A DNA stretch of 64,000 nt from Paenalcaligenes sp052103955 (GCA_052103955.1 JBQELO010000009.1:62001-126000); one strand, 5' to 3'. Shown: positions 9,322-18,833, numbered from the stretch's first letter. Notes: a model not told the origin generated them from the letters alone. Translations and numbers: made by a program.

Positions 9322-9708
9322 TTAGAGAACCAGAATGGCCTCTACTTCGACCTGAGCGCCTTTAGGCAGACTGGCTACGCCCAACGTAGAGCGCGCAGGG
9401 AAAGGCTGAGGAATAACGTCAGCCATAATGGCATTCACGGTTGCAAACTTGCTTAAATCTGTCAGGTACAGAGTCAGTTTGGCAATATTTTCCAGAGTTC
9501 CACCCGCTTCGGTAATAACCGCTTCCATATTGGCAAAACATTGACGAGCTTGCGCTTCGAAATTGTCTGACACCAACTCACCGGTTGTTGGGCTCAAACC
9601 AATCTGGCCGGACAGATAAACAGTTTTACTGCCTTGCACCGCAACTGCTTGGGAATAAGGGCCTACCGCTGCAGGAGCAGCACTTGTCTGGATAATATCT
9701 TTAATCAT
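9322..9708 (-). CDS. ridA: RidA family reactive-intermediate deaminase
   Basis: 128 residues of the YjgF/YER057c/UK114 family, which hydrolyses reactive enamine/imine intermediates made by PLP enzymes. AAPAAVGPYSQAV, LSGQIGL, the arginine in PFPARSTLGVASLPKGA and the C-terminal VEVEAILVL are all family hallmarks. I start at the ATG at 9708 (MIKDIIQTSAAP), which fits the family length; a longer in-frame form from 9768 adds an unrelated leader. It ends six bases before the recG start, suggesting co-transcription. Confidence 0.93.
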   Translation of the reverse strand: MIKDIIQTSAAPAAVGPYSQAVAVQGSKTVYLSGQIGLSPTTGELVSDNFEAQARQCFANMEAVITEAGGTLENIAKLTLYLTDLSKFATVNAIMADVIPQPFPARSTLGVASLPKGAQVEVEAILVL

Positions 9709-9794
9709 GGGAACGTTATATAAATGCCGAAAACCGCACCATTCTAATCGTGCCGCAAAAGGCTGCACAAGCCTTTTGCGACGAAGACGATGTA

Positions 9795-10571
9795 TTACTT
9801 TTCTACAAACGCTCGTTCAATCACGTAATCACCGGGCTGACCTACGCCGGGCGATACTTTGAAACCACGTGAATTAAGCATGTTGCTTAGGTCTTCCAGC
9901 ATAGCAGGGCTGCCACACAGCATGACTCTATCGTGCTCTGGATCCAAAGCGTCTATACCCAAATCAGCGAAGATTTTGCCAGACTCAATAACCGAGGTAA
10001 TACGACCCTCATTGCGGTAGGGTTCACGTGTAACGGTTGGGTAGTACAGCAGTTTGTCGCGCACCAATTCGCCGAAGAACTCGTTGTCGGGCAATTCTTT
10101 TTCAATAAAGTCAGCGTACGCTAACTCACTAACAAAGCGTACCCCATGCACCAGAATCACTTTTTCAAAGCGTTCGTAAGTTTCAGGGTCTTTAATAATG
10201 CTCATGAAAGGAGCTAGACCTGTACCTGTACCCAACAAGTACAAGTTGCGGCCATCACGCAAATCATCAACCACCAGCGTACCCACGGGTTTGCGGCTAA
10301 CCAGAACGGAATCACCCACTTTCAAATGCTGCAAGCGCGAAGTCAATGGACCATCTGGCACTTTAATGCTCAGAAACTCCAGATTTTCCTCATAGTTTGC
10401 ACTTGCGATACTGTAAGCACGCATCAGTGGCTTACCTTCTACTTCCAAACCAATCATGACAAAGTGTCCGTTGGTAAAGCGTAGTGCCTGGTCGCGCGTC
10501 GTAGTGAATGAAAAAAGCGTGTCATTCCAATGATGCACGCTTAGGACTTTTTCAGTATTAAAAGCAGCCAT
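9795..10571 (-). CDS. fpr: Ferredoxin-NADP reductase
   Basis: 258 residues, the bacterial Fpr size. The FAD-binding motif is RAYSIAS, followed by GPLTSRLQHLKVGD, the NADP-binding GTGTGLAPFMSI, and the C-terminal CGSPAML block with the AFVEK tail typical of proteobacterial Fpr. It moves electrons between NADPH and ferredoxin/flavodoxin in oxidative-stress responses and iron-sulfur repair. It sits among recG, ridA and oxyR and is divergent from the iron ABC transporter, which fits a redox/iron theme. Confidence 0.94.
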   Translation of the reverse strand: MAAFNTEKVLSVHHWNDTLFSFTTTRDQALRFTNGHFVMIGLEVEGKPLMRAYSIASANYEENLEFLSIKVPDGPLTSRLQHLKVGDSVLVSRKPVGTLVVDDLRDGRNLYLLGTGTGLAPFMSIIKDPETYERFEKVILVHGVRFVSELAYADFIEKELPDNEFFGELVRDKLLYYPTVTREPYRNEGRITSVIESGKIFADLGIDALDPEHDRVMLCGSPAMLEDLSNMLNSRGFKVSPGVGQPGDYVIERAFVEK

Positions 10572-10912
10572 GTATCAGTTTCAGTGTATGTAAGGAATCT
10601 GCCAGCCTAAGCAGGACAGGAAAAGGGTATTTACGGCACCAGTTTAGCGCGTTTTATAGTGTAAATCCTGATATCCTTATGCAAAACTGGGTTTACTTAT
10701 CATCTCTTATATAAGCTTATCTCTCACTGATCTGTATCAAGACGATGACATTTGTCCTTCAAAATATGTCCAGTTCATCAAGTTTTCGTCAATTCTGTAA
10801 GCCTCCGTCTCTACACTATTGTTAGGCAGCTCGTAGTCTGCTAAGGTGCTCTCGCGACTATCAATAATGATTGTCATTCTGATGAAAATTCCTAACTAGT
10901 AGGAGCCTCACT
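10572..10912. other. Divergent intergenic region fpr / iron ABC transporter
   Basis: A 341-base non-coding stretch between the divergent fpr and ferric-iron transporter genes. It contains a clear Fur box close to the transporter start. The rest is AT-rich and presumably holds both promoters, but I cannot assign -35/-10 pairs with confidence. Confidence 0.6.
10863..10881 (+). promoter_or_regulatory. Fur box upstream of the iron ABC transporter
   Basis: The 19-mer AATAATGATTGTCATTCTG matches the classic Fur consensus GATAATGATAATCATTATC at 14 of 19 positions by my count, including both conserved half-site cores. It lies about 30 nt before the binding-protein start and would repress the operon when iron is plentiful. 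Confidence 0.8.
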
Positions 10913-11950
10913 ATGAGTTTTGCACGTAATCGTCTCTCCATTTTGGCTGGTCTGGTGTTTGGCACAATGGCAGTTAATGCCTACGCTGCCGAAGAAGTGA
11001 ATCTTTACACCACGCGTGAGCCACAACTGATACTCCCAATTCTCGAGGCCTTCACAAATGACAGCAACATTAAGGTCAACACGGTATTTGTGAAAGACGG
11101 TCTGATTGAGCGAGTACGCACAGAGGGCGATAAATCCCCTGCTGACTTGTTGATGACGGTAGACATCGGCAATCTGCTTGACTTGGTAGAAGCTGGCGTA
11201 ACCCAGCCGGTAGAGTCCTCCACCTTGCAAGCCGCTATTCCAGCCAACTTGCGTGGCACAGACAACCAATGGTTCACCTTGTCATTGCGCGACCGCGTGG
11301 CTTATGTAGCCAAAGACTTGGAAAACATCACGTCGTTGACCTATGAAGACTTTGCCGACCCAGAGTTCAAAGGCAAAGTGTGTATTCGTTCGGGCCAACA
11401 CCCTTACAACACCGCCCTGATCGCCGCCAAAATTGCGCACGATGGCCTAGAAGCCACTGAAACATGGTTGCAAGGTGTCAAAGACAACTTGGCTCGTAAG
11501 GCTGCTGGCGGTGACCGCGACGTAGCGCGCGACATCTTAGGTGGTATTTGTGATGTAGGTATTGCCAACGCCTACTATGTAGGTCGCATGAAAAACGCAG
11601 CCCCCGGCACGGATGATTACGCATGGGGTGAAGCGATTAAAGTCATACGCCCTACCTTCGCAAACTCGGAGAGCCAAGGCACTCATGTTAATATCTCTGG
11701 CGCAGCAGTAGCCAAGCATGCTCCCAACAAAGACAACGCTGTGAAATTGTTGGAATACTTGGTGTCTGATACTGCACAAAGCCTTTACGCAAAAGCAAAT
11801 TACGAGTACCCAGTTAAAGCAGGTGTAGAACTTGATCCAGTGGTAGCCAGCTTTGGCGAATTGGTCATTGATCCACTGCCATTAACGGAGATCGCTAAGC
11901 ACCGTAAAGAGGCAAGTGAACTGGTAGATAAAGTTGGATTCAACAACTAA
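10913..11950 (+). CDS. Ferric-iron ABC transporter substrate-binding protein (FbpA/FutA-like)
   Basis: 345-residue periplasmic protein. A signal peptide ending near NAYA precedes EEVNLYTTREPQLILPILEAF, the usual mature start of FbpA/FutA/AfuA ferric-binding proteins. The tyrosines in NAYYVGRM are the expected iron ligands. The ATG is preceded by TAGGAG. A Fur box lies upstream, and permease and ATPase genes follow directly, so this is a complete free-ferric-iron importer that acts after iron has reached the periplasm. Confidence 0.93.
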   Translation: MSFARNRLSILAGLVFGTMAVNAYAAEEVNLYTTREPQLILPILEAFTNDSNIKVNTVFVKDGLIERVRTEGDKSPADLLMTVDIGNLLDLVEAGVTQPVESSTLQAAIPANLRGTDNQWFTLSLRDRVAYVAKDLENITSLTYEDFADPEFKGKVCIRSGQHPYNTALIAAKIAHDGLEATETWLQGVKDNLARKAAGGDRDVARDILGGICDVGIANAYYVGRMKNAAPGTDDYAWGEAIKVIRPTFANSESQGTHVNISGAAVAKHAPNKDNAVKLLEYLVSDTAQSLYAKANYEYPVKAGVELDPVVASFGELVIDPLPLTEIAKHRKEASELVDKVGFNN

Positions 11951-13670
11951 AACAACAAACCTCAAGCAAACTCAACAGGCCATTGCTGCAGAGCAATGGC
12001 CTGTTGTTGCGTCGCGCTCCCCGCTGCGTCTGTTTTTCCAAAAAAACGGTTGGTTACTGGTGTCACTCGTGATTGCCGCCATCGTTATTGCCCCCGTAGG
12101 CATGTTGTTCTGGGAATCATTCGGCGCCGTAGACCACTGGGTACACCTTATAGACTATGTGTTGCCCGGCGCATTTCTGAATACAGTCTTATTACTGGCT
12201 GGCGTGGCCGTCTTAGCCGGCTGCCTTGGTGTGGGGGCTGCGTGGTTAATTACCGCCTACGAGTTTCCGGGGCGACGCGTGGTGTCTTGGGCGCTACTGC
12301 TTCCGCTTGCCGTACCCACTTATATAGTTGCGTTTGCCTATTTGGATTTACTTCACCCCATAGGGCCTATACAAGGCGTTATACGTGATTTACTGGGCTA
12401 CACCAGCCCTAGGCAGTTCCGTTTACCTGATTTGCGCTCCTTACCTGGTGCCATCTTCCTATTAGGCTTTGTGCTCTACCCGTACGTGTATTTGAGCACC
12501 CGAGCCATGTTTGCGACCCAAGCAGCCAGCCTTATCGAGGCAGCGCGTATCTTGGGTGAAAGCCGCCGATCGGTATTTTTCCGCGTGGCATTGCCCATGG
12601 CGAGGCCAGCTATTGCTGTAGGCTTAAGCCTGACGTTACTTGAAACACTCAACGACATTGGTGCCTCTGAATTTTTAGGTATCCAAACCCTAACGGTTTC
12701 TATTTATTCCACATGGGTGACCCGCTCTAATCTGGCGGGTGCTGCACAAATAGCACTGACCATGTTGGTCATGGTGGTTAGCCTGATTTGGATTGAGCGC
12801 ATGGGTAGGCGCAACCAGCGCTACAGCAGCAACCAACGTTCACACCCTGTTCGCCCACAAGCCCTTAAAGGACTAGCTGCGGTGATTGCCTGTGCGCTGG
12901 GGTGGGCACCTATAGTCATAGGCTTTGTTGCCCCTGCCCTATACCTAATCAACGCCAGCATTAAGTATCTAAACCTGAATGGAACGGTATCAGCACAACT
13001 GTTAAACAGCGCGTGGAATACCTTAAGCCTAGCGTTAATAGCTACCGCCGTCACCCTCGTTGCTGGGCTGATTCTAGCGTGGTCCGCACGGGGTAATCAC
13101 CATCAACACGGGCACCGTGCGTTACCCAACATTTTGGCTGGCGTGGCTTCTATAGGCTACGCCATCCCCGGCACAGTACTCGCCATTGGCTTACTGGGGC
13201 CCTTAGTATTTGTAGATGGCCTATTAAACCGCATAGGACAACTATGGGGCGCTCCACAACAATTAATTTTGATGGGCTCAATGGGAGCGCTTATCATTGC
13301 CTATAGCATTCGTTTTCTGGCCATATCATCAGGGAGCTTACAAGCTGGTTTATCGCGCATTCCGCCTTCGCTTGAACAAGCCTCTAGGCTGCTAGGAGAA
13401 AGCGCCAGTGGCACCTTGCGACGCGTGCACTTACCACTTCTGCGCCCAGCCCTTGGCGCTGCCGCACTACTGGTATTTGTAGATGCCATGAAAGAGCTAC
13501 CCGCCACTCTTTTATTGCGCCCTATGAACTTTGACACGCTGGCAACCTGGCTTTATGCCGAAGCGGCCCGTGGCACATACGAAGAAGGTGCGATTGCAGC
13601 ATTAGCCATTGTGGTGGCTGGTTTGTTGCCCGTGATTTTGCTTGCTCGCACTCAATTCAAAAACCATTAA
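11934..13670 (+). CDS. Ferric-iron ABC transporter permease (FbpB-like, fused two-domain)
   Basis: 578 residues with about twelve membrane segments and two copies of the binding-protein-dependent permease domain; each has the EAA loop (ARILGESRRSVFFRVALP and ASRLLGESASGTLRRVHLP). This matches FbpB/SfuB. The only plausible start is a TTG at 11934, overlapping the binding-protein gene by 17 nt: an in-frame stop lies just upstream, no in-frame ATG occurs before the first membrane segment, and the ribosome site is weak. Translation therefore probably depends on coupling. Confidence 0.92.
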   Translation: MDSTTKTTNLKQTQQAIAAEQWPVVASRSPLRLFFQKNGWLLVSLVIAAIVIAPVGMLFWESFGAVDHWVHLIDYVLPGAFLNTVLLLAGVAVLAGCLGVGAAWLITAYEFPGRRVVSWALLLPLAVPTYIVAFAYLDLLHPIGPIQGVIRDLLGYTSPRQFRLPDLRSLPGAIFLLGFVLYPYVYLSTRAMFATQAASLIEAARILGESRRSVFFRVALPMARPAIAVGLSLTLLETLNDIGASEFLGIQTLTVSIYSTWVTRSNLAGAAQIALTMLVMVVSLIWIERMGRRNQRYSSNQRSHPVRPQALKGLAAVIACALGWAPIVIGFVAPALYLINASIKYLNLNGTVSAQLLNSAWNTLSLALIATAVTLVAGLILAWSARGNHHQHGHRALPNILAGVASIGYAIPGTVLAIGLLGPLVFVDGLLNRIGQLWGAPQQLILMGSMGALIIAYSIRFLAISSGSLQAGLSRIPPSLEQASRLLGESASGTLRRVHLPLLRPALGAAALLVFVDAMKELPATLLLRPMNFDTLATWLYAEAARGTYEEGAIAALAIVVAGLLPVILLARTQFKNH

Positions 13671-13676
13671 TTCCTC

Positions 13677-14465
13677 ATGACTGCTTTTCTGCGTTTAGAA
13701 CACCTGTCCATTAGCTATCCCGCACCCGAAGGGAGAAAAACGGTAGTTGATGACTTAAGTTTGTCGTTAAACCAAGGACATATAGGGTGTTTGTTAGGTT
13801 CTTCTGGCTGCGGCAAAACCACGGTATTACGCAGCATAGCGGGCTTCGAACCTTTGCAGACGGGCAGCATACACTTGGGCAATATCTGCTTATCTACACC
13901 GGAACAAGTCGTGCTGCCTGAGCACCGCAATGTGGGCATGATGTTTCAAGACTACGCCCTATTCCCACACTTAACCGTGGCGCAGAATATTGCTTTTGGT
14001 CTACGCAAAGCAGAAAAAGACTACCGACGTCAGCGTGTGGAAGAGATGCTGCAACTGGTGGATTTGCCCACTCACGCCAAACGCTACCCGCACGAACTAT
14101 CCGGCGGGCAACAACAACGTGTGGCATTGGCTAGAGCCTTGGCACCAGAGCCTTCCTTACTACTGTTAGATGAGCCGTTTTCTAATTTGGATATAGATAC
14201 CCGCGAACGCTTAGCGTTTGAGGTGCGCGATATTCTGAAAACCGCTGGCTTAACGGCGTTATTGGTGACGCATAACCAAGCCGAAGCCTTTGCTATAGCT
14301 GACCGTATTGGCGTCATGCACGAAGGCCGTATCGCCCAATGGGATACCGCCTACAACCTGCACCACAATCCTGCTAATACCTTTGTGTCGGAGTTTATTC
14401 GTCGCGAAGCACTGCTGCACCAACGAGCCCAAGCCTTCTTGCGCGGCAGCCCTTCGGACGACTAA
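13677..14465 (+). CDS. Ferric-iron ABC transporter ATP-binding protein (FbpC-like)
   Basis: 262-residue ATPase. Walker A is LLGSSGCGKTTVLRS, the Q-loop MMFQDYALFPHLTV, the signature LSGGQQQRVALARAL, Walker B LLLLDEPFSNLD and the H-loop LVTHNQAEA. MFQDYALFPH places it in the ferric-iron/spermidine ATPase group. It is shorter than many FbpC proteins (about 350) and lacks most of the C-terminal regulatory extension. It follows the permease after 6 nt and closes the operon. Confidence 0.93.
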   Translation: MTAFLRLEHLSISYPAPEGRKTVVDDLSLSLNQGHIGCLLGSSGCGKTTVLRSIAGFEPLQTGSIHLGNICLSTPEQVVLPEHRNVGMMFQDYALFPHLTVAQNIAFGLRKAEKDYRRQRVEEMLQLVDLPTHAKRYPHELSGGQQQRVALARALAPEPSLLLLDEPFSNLDIDTRERLAFEVRDILKTAGLTALLVTHNQAEAFAIADRIGVMHEGRIAQWDTAYNLHHNPANTFVSEFIRREALLHQRAQAFLRGSPSDD

Positions 14466-14478
14466 CCCCCTGCCGCTA

Positions 14479-15378
14479 TCAGCTAGCCCACCCTTCAGGC
14501 AGTGACGCTAGCCACGCCGCTACTTTGGCTCGCTCTTCGCCTTGCAAGCTGTACAAGGGCAACGGCAAACACGGACTTTGTGCTAACCCCAACAGTTCAG
14601 CTACAGCCGCGACAACACGCACACTGCCATGCTGCTTAAACAATGCCCATAAGGGTTCCATCGCGGCAAACAACACTGCTGCCTGATCACTAGGCTGCTG
14701 ACTTTCTACCAGCAAAAGCCTACACAACTGCGGCAGCAACCCACCCAAGACCGAATACCAACCATCGCAGCCAGCTTGCAACCCTAATGTCGCCGCATGA
14801 TCACCGCTAACGCCTAGACTACATCCTGCTGGCAAACAGGCTTTAAGTGCGTCCACACGTGCAGTAGCCTCTTCTAACGTACCCGTTAACGCAGGGATTT
14901 TAATAGAAGCCACATGTGGCAATGCAGACAAGGCGACTAATAACTCATCGCTAAAGTGAAACTGCGTTGTACCGGGATTATCGTACACGCACAAAGGCAC
15001 AGACAGTTCGCGCGTTACCCGTTCAAACAAGCCATACACTTCATCGGGCTGCAATTTTTGGTACGACACAGGCGCCAACAACACCGCTTTCGCTCCGGCG
15101 TGTTGAGCGTCTTCCGCAAGGCTTAACACATCACGGGTACGCACAGCACCAATCCCTGCCATCACTGGCACAGAGGCGGCCTGCGACACCGCATGCTTAA
15201 CCACCTGCGCTCGCTCTTCCCTGTTAAGGTAAGCATAACTACCCGTAGAGCCCAACACCGCAATCATGTTCACTTGCGCCTGCACCTGACGTTGAATCAA
15301 GCGCTCAAAAGCATGACCATCAATGTCATTGTCATTGAGCAACGGCGTTAAGGGAAAGGAAATCAGCCCGTTAAACAT
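14479..15378 (-). CDS. DapA-family (dihydrodipicolinate synthase-like) lyase/aldolase
   Basis: 299 residues with the DHDPS/N-acetylneuraminate lyase TIM-barrel pattern: VLGSTGSY near residue 45 in place of the usual GTTGE, the catalytic tyrosine in VYDNPGTT, and the Schiff-base lysine in ASIKIPALTG. Substrate is unknown; the altered GSTGS motif and the absence of lysine genes nearby argue against the main dapA. It lies downstream of glnA on the same strand but behind the glnA terminator, and converges with the iron ATPase gene, leaving 13 nt between stops. Confidence 0.8.
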   Translation of the reverse strand: MFNGLISFPLTPLLNDNDIDGHAFERLIQRQVQAQVNMIAVLGSTGSYAYLNREERAQVVKHAVSQAASVPVMAGIGAVRTRDVLSLAEDAQHAGAKAVLLAPVSYQKLQPDEVYGLFERVTRELSVPLCVYDNPGTTQFHFSDELLVALSALPHVASIKIPALTGTLEEATARVDALKACLPAGCSLGVSGDHAATLGLQAGCDGWYSVLGGLLPQLCRLLLVESQQPSDQAAVLFAAMEPLWALFKQHGSVRVVAAVAELLGLAQSPCLPLPLYSLQGEERAKVAAWLASLPEGWAS

Positions 15379-15396
15379 AGAGTCTCCTACCTACAA

Positions 15397-15428
15397 AGAA
15401 AAAAGCCCCTGCCATGCAGACAGGGGCT
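15397..15428 (-). terminator. Rho-independent terminator of glnA
   Basis: On the minus strand AGCCCCTG / CAGGGGCT pair across a nine-base loop and are followed by TTTTTTC. It lies 20 nt after the glnA stop. The dapA-family gene starts inside the next 50 bases, so that gene needs readthrough or its own promoter. Confidence 0.88.
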
Positions 15429-15446
15429 ATGCAGCCGTAATAAAAC

Positions 15447-16859
15447 TTATAGGCTGTAGTACATATCGAACTCAACAGGGTGAGGTGTCATGCGCAAGCG
15501 ATTCACTTCAGCTTGTTTCAGTTCAATATACGCATCCAACATATCGTTGCTGAACACGCCACCACGAGTTAGGAACTCGCGATCGTTGTCCAGAGCTTCC
15601 AATGCTTGTTCCAACGAGCTACATACGGTTGGGATTTTTGCATCCTCTTCCGGTGGCAAGTCGTACAAGTTTTTGTCAGCGGCATCGCCTGGGTGAATGC
15701 GGTTCTGAATACCGTCTAAACCAGCCATCAACATGGCAGAGAATGCCAAGTATGGGTTAGCCATTGGGTCTGGGAAACGCACCTCTACGCGGCGAGCTTT
15801 AGGGCTGCTTACGTAAGGAATACGAATAGATGCTGAACGGTTACGTGCCGAGTAGGCCAACTTCACAGGCGCTTCGTAGTGAGGTACTAAGCGTTTGTAA
15901 GAGTTAGTCGTTGGGTTAGTAATCGCGTTCAGTGCACGTGCGTGCTTGATGATACCGCCGATATAGAACAAGGCCATATCAGACAAACCACCGTAACCAT
16001 TACCGGCGAACAAGTTTTGGCCATCTTTCCAGATGGATTGGTGTACGTGCATACCAGAACCGTTATCGCCCAAAATTGGTTTAGGCATAAAGGTTGCTGT
16101 TTTACCGTACACATGCGCCACGTTCATGATGGTGTACTTCATGATCTGGTTCCAGTCGGCACGCTGCACCAGAGTAGAGAAACGGGTACCAATTTCCAAC
16201 TGGCCGCCGCCGCCCACTTCGTGGTGGTGCACTTCAACTGGCACACCCTGCTGCTCCATCAATACGCACATTTCAGAGCGCAGATCATGGAAGCTATCAA
16301 CAGGAGGTACTGGCGCATAGCCGCCTTTTACGCGCAGACGGTGGCCCAAGTTATGACCATTCAATGCAGCAGAGGTAGACCATGGTGCGTGTTCGGCACC
16401 AATTTCCACCATGCAGCCATTCATCTGATCGTCCCAACGAATGTTGTCGAAAACGAAGAATTCTGGTTCAGGACCAAAGTAAGCGGTATCACCCAAGCCA
16501 CTGGCTTGCAGGTAAATTTCAGCGCGTTTGGCCAACGAACGTGGATCACGATCGTAACCATTCAAATCGGTAGGTTCTGCTACATCACACGTGATAATCA
16601 GCGTGCTTTCTTCGCGGAATGGATCTAAGCGGGCAGAACTTGCGTCTGGCAGCAACAGCATGTCGGAGCATTCCACTCCTTTCCATCCAGGCAAAGACGA
16701 TGCATCGAACGCTACCCCCCCTTCTATGCGCTCTTCATCAAAGCTGTGCGCTGGCACAGTCAGGTGGTGTTCACGGCCCAGCGTATCCGTGAAACGGCAG
16801 TCGACGAAGGCAACATTACGTTCCGCAATGAGTTTGACCAGCTCTTCGGGGGTAGACAT
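15447..16859 (-). CDS. glnA: Glutamine synthetase type I
   Basis: 470 residues, the bacterial GSI length. It makes glutamine from glutamate, ammonia and ATP. Visible signatures include VDCRFTDTLGREHH, FGPEPEFFVFD, HHHEVGGGGQLEIG, NGSGMHVHQSIWK and the adenylylation tyrosine in NLYDLPPEE (Tyr399 by my count), so the enzyme is of the adenylylated GSI-beta class. GGAG lies six bases before the ATG. A strong terminator follows. Confidence 0.98.
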   Translation of the reverse strand: MSTPEELVKLIAERNVAFVDCRFTDTLGREHHLTVPAHSFDEERIEGGVAFDASSLPGWKGVECSDMLLLPDASSARLDPFREESTLIITCDVAEPTDLNGYDRDPRSLAKRAEIYLQASGLGDTAYFGPEPEFFVFDNIRWDDQMNGCMVEIGAEHAPWSTSAALNGHNLGHRLRVKGGYAPVPPVDSFHDLRSEMCVLMEQQGVPVEVHHHEVGGGGQLEIGTRFSTLVQRADWNQIMKYTIMNVAHVYGKTATFMPKPILGDNGSGMHVHQSIWKDGQNLFAGNGYGGLSDMALFYIGGIIKHARALNAITNPTTNSYKRLVPHYEAPVKLAYSARNRSASIRIPYVSSPKARRVEVRFPDPMANPYLAFSAMLMAGLDGIQNRIHPGDAADKNLYDLPPEEDAKIPTVCSSLEQALEALDNDREFLTRGGVFSNDMLDAYIELKQAEVNRLRMTPHPVEFDMYYSL

Positions 16860-16995
16860 TATGACTCCAGAATAAGGCTAAAAAGCAGAGATAAAGACCA
16901 CCTTACAGCACGCCCGTGCTGCAAAGGGCCTGTTTTATTGTAATTCAAGGGCTAGATAGCCGTTTAAAAAACCTGCAACAACAACAGGAAAACAA

Positions 16996-18204
16996 CTACT
17001 GTTCGTGTAAAAATTCCGCTTGCAGGTCATTTAGGAAACGCCAGCCCATTTCTGATGCTCGAATACGCAGTGGATCGTCTGCCAACAAGCCCTTATCGCG
17101 ACAGCGACGCAAGGCTGGCAGCACGGAGCTTAGTGGCAATCCAGTATGCTCTTCGTAGAGTCCAACGGGCACGCCTTGTTTTAAACGTAACGCATTCAAC
17201 ATGAACTCAAACGGCACGTCATGAAAGGCAACACTTACATCTTCGGCTAAATGGCTACCATCACGTTTTTCGGCTGCTTCCATCCACGACTGCGGATTAC
17301 GCAACACAGCACGACGCACTATCCTGTCTGGGAATGACAGCTTGCTATGTGCCCCAGGGCCTATGCCTAGATAATCACCGAACTCCCAATAGTTCATATT
17401 GTGTCGGCTACGACGACCGGGTTTGCTATAGGCAGAGATTTCGTATTGTTCAAAACCGTGCTCTTGCACCGTTTGTATCATTGCATCTTGCATTACCGCA
17501 CTTTGGTCTTCGTCTGGCAGCGTTGGCGGATACTTCGCAAACACCGTATTGGGCTCCAGAGTCAGGTGGTACAGCGACAAATGCTCTGTACCGAAACTGA
17601 GGGCTTGCTGTACGTCCTTAATGGCTAGCTCTGGTGTTTGCCCGGGTAAAGCAAACATCACATCCAAATTCACACGCTCTACCGCTTGCTGCGCCATATC
17701 GATGGCTAATCGTGCTTGCTGACCATCGTGAATACGGCCTAACGCCTTCAACGCTGCATCATCAAAACTTTGTATACCTAGCGAGATACGGTTCACACCG
17801 CTTTGCGCATAAGCCTTGAAGCGTGATGCCTCCGCCGTGCCCGGGTTAGCTTCTAAAGTGATTTCCGCATCGGGTAATAACGGCAGATACGCCCGAATCA
17901 TAGACAACATCGCCTCTACCGTTTGCTCGGACAGCAAGCTGGGGGTTCCACCACCGATAAACACTGAAATCAGCTGACGGCCCCAGATTAAGGGCAAGGA
18001 CTGCTCTAAATCTGCCCGCAATGCTGATAAATACTGCTCTTCAGGCAGCGTTTGTGGTGCTTTGTGTGAGTTGAAATCACAGTAGGGACATTTACGCACA
18101 CACCACGGCACATGCACATACAGCGCAAGCGGTGGCAATGTGCTAAATCTGAACTCATCCGCTTTGCGTGGTTGAACGCGCTGCAAAGGCTGAATGGAGA
18201 TCAT
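16996..18204 (-). CDS. hemW: Radical SAM heme chaperone HemW
   Basis: About 402 residues. The radical SAM cluster motif is CVRKCPYCDFNSH, followed by FIGGGTPSLL, LEANPGT and GVNRISLGIQSF, the HemN/HemW pattern. The sequence begins directly with LYVHVPWC and lacks the longer N-terminal arm of true coproporphyrinogen oxidase HemN, so the heme-delivery chaperone HemW is preferred. I use the ATG at 18204, which shares a base with the rdgB stop; an ATG 12 nt upstream is possible but its AGG abuts the codon. Confidence 0.93.
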   Translation of the reverse strand: MISIQPLQRVQPRKADEFRFSTLPPLALYVHVPWCVRKCPYCDFNSHKAPQTLPEEQYLSALRADLEQSLPLIWGRQLISVFIGGGTPSLLSEQTVEAMLSMIRAYLPLLPDAEITLEANPGTAEASRFKAYAQSGVNRISLGIQSFDDAALKALGRIHDGQQARLAIDMAQQAVERVNLDVMFALPGQTPELAIKDVQQALSFGTEHLSLYHLTLEPNTVFAKYPPTLPDEDQSAVMQDAMIQTVQEHGFEQYEISAYSKPGRRSRHNMNYWEFGDYLGIGPGAHSKLSFPDRIVRRAVLRNPQSWMEAAEKRDGSHLAEDVSVAFHDVPFEFMLNALRLKQGVPVGLYEEHTGLPLSSVLPALRRCRDKGLLADDPLRIRASEMGWRFLNDLQAEFLHEQ

Positions 18205-18818
18205 TACTTGGTCCATCCTTCATGCTGTAAGCGTTGCAGCAATTGCTTCAGCGCAATGGCACGGTGGCTCAGACTGTTTTTCTCGGTTGCGCTGAGTTGT
18301 GCGGCGGTCTTGCCTAAATCTGGCAAAAAGAAGTGTGGGTCGTATCCAAAGCCATTTTCGCCTTGAGGCAGATCCACGATCTCGCCCTCCCAGAAACCTT
18401 CACAAATGATGGGACAGGGGTCTTCCGCATGGCGTACAAACACCAGCAACGCCACATAACGAGCATCTCGCTGCGACACACCTTGCAGCATAGAGACTAG
18501 ATGAGCATTGTTGGCCGCATCAGATTTCTCGCCACCTGCCATTTTCGCAAAACGCGCCGAGTACACACCCGGAGCACCGTCTAAGGCTCGCACCGATAAA
18601 CCCGAGTCATCCGCCAACGCTGGCAGGCCAGTTAGCTTACTTGCATGCCTAGCCTTAGCCAGCGCATTTTCCACGAAGGTATGAAAAGGCTCATCTGCCT
18701 CGGGAACACCCAGCTCACCTTGAGCAATCATCTGCAAGCCAACAGGTTCCAGCATCGCTGAGAACTCACGCAATTTGCCGGCATTATTCGATGCCAAAAC
18801 CACTTTATGCAGTGCCAT
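18204..18818 (-). CDS. rdgB: XTP/dITP diphosphatase (RdgB/HAM1 family)
   Basis: 204 residues; hydrolyses non-canonical purine nucleotides (XTP, dITP, ITP) and keeps them out of DNA and RNA. Hallmarks are VLASNNAGKLREF at the N-terminus, FVENALAKARHASKLTGLPALADDSGL and NGFGYDPHFFLP. AGGG precedes the ATG. It lies between rph and hemW on the same strand, with a one-base overlap with hemW, a very common proteobacterial cluster. Confidence 0.96.
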   Translation of the reverse strand: MALHKVVLASNNAGKLREFSAMLEPVGLQMIAQGELGVPEADEPFHTFVENALAKARHASKLTGLPALADDSGLSVRALDGAPGVYSARFAKMAGGEKSDAANNAHLVSMLQGVSQRDARYVALLVFVRHAEDPCPIICEGFWEGEIVDLPQGENGFGYDPHFFLPDLGKTAAQLSATEKNSLSHRAIALKQLLQRLQHEGWTK

Positions 18819-18833
18819 GTTTACCCTACTCGC

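Noticed and set aside
15942..16628. 228-codon open frame on the plus strand
   Set aside because: Antisense shadow of glnA, no motifs, no ribosome site.
16906..16921. Hairpin between hemW and glnA as a terminator
   Set aside because: A 6-bp stem with no T-run on either strand.
16996..18204. Coproporphyrinogen III oxidase HemN
   Set aside because: Length, the immediate LYVHVPWC start and linkage to rdgB-rph fit HemW; the longer HemN N-terminal arm is absent.
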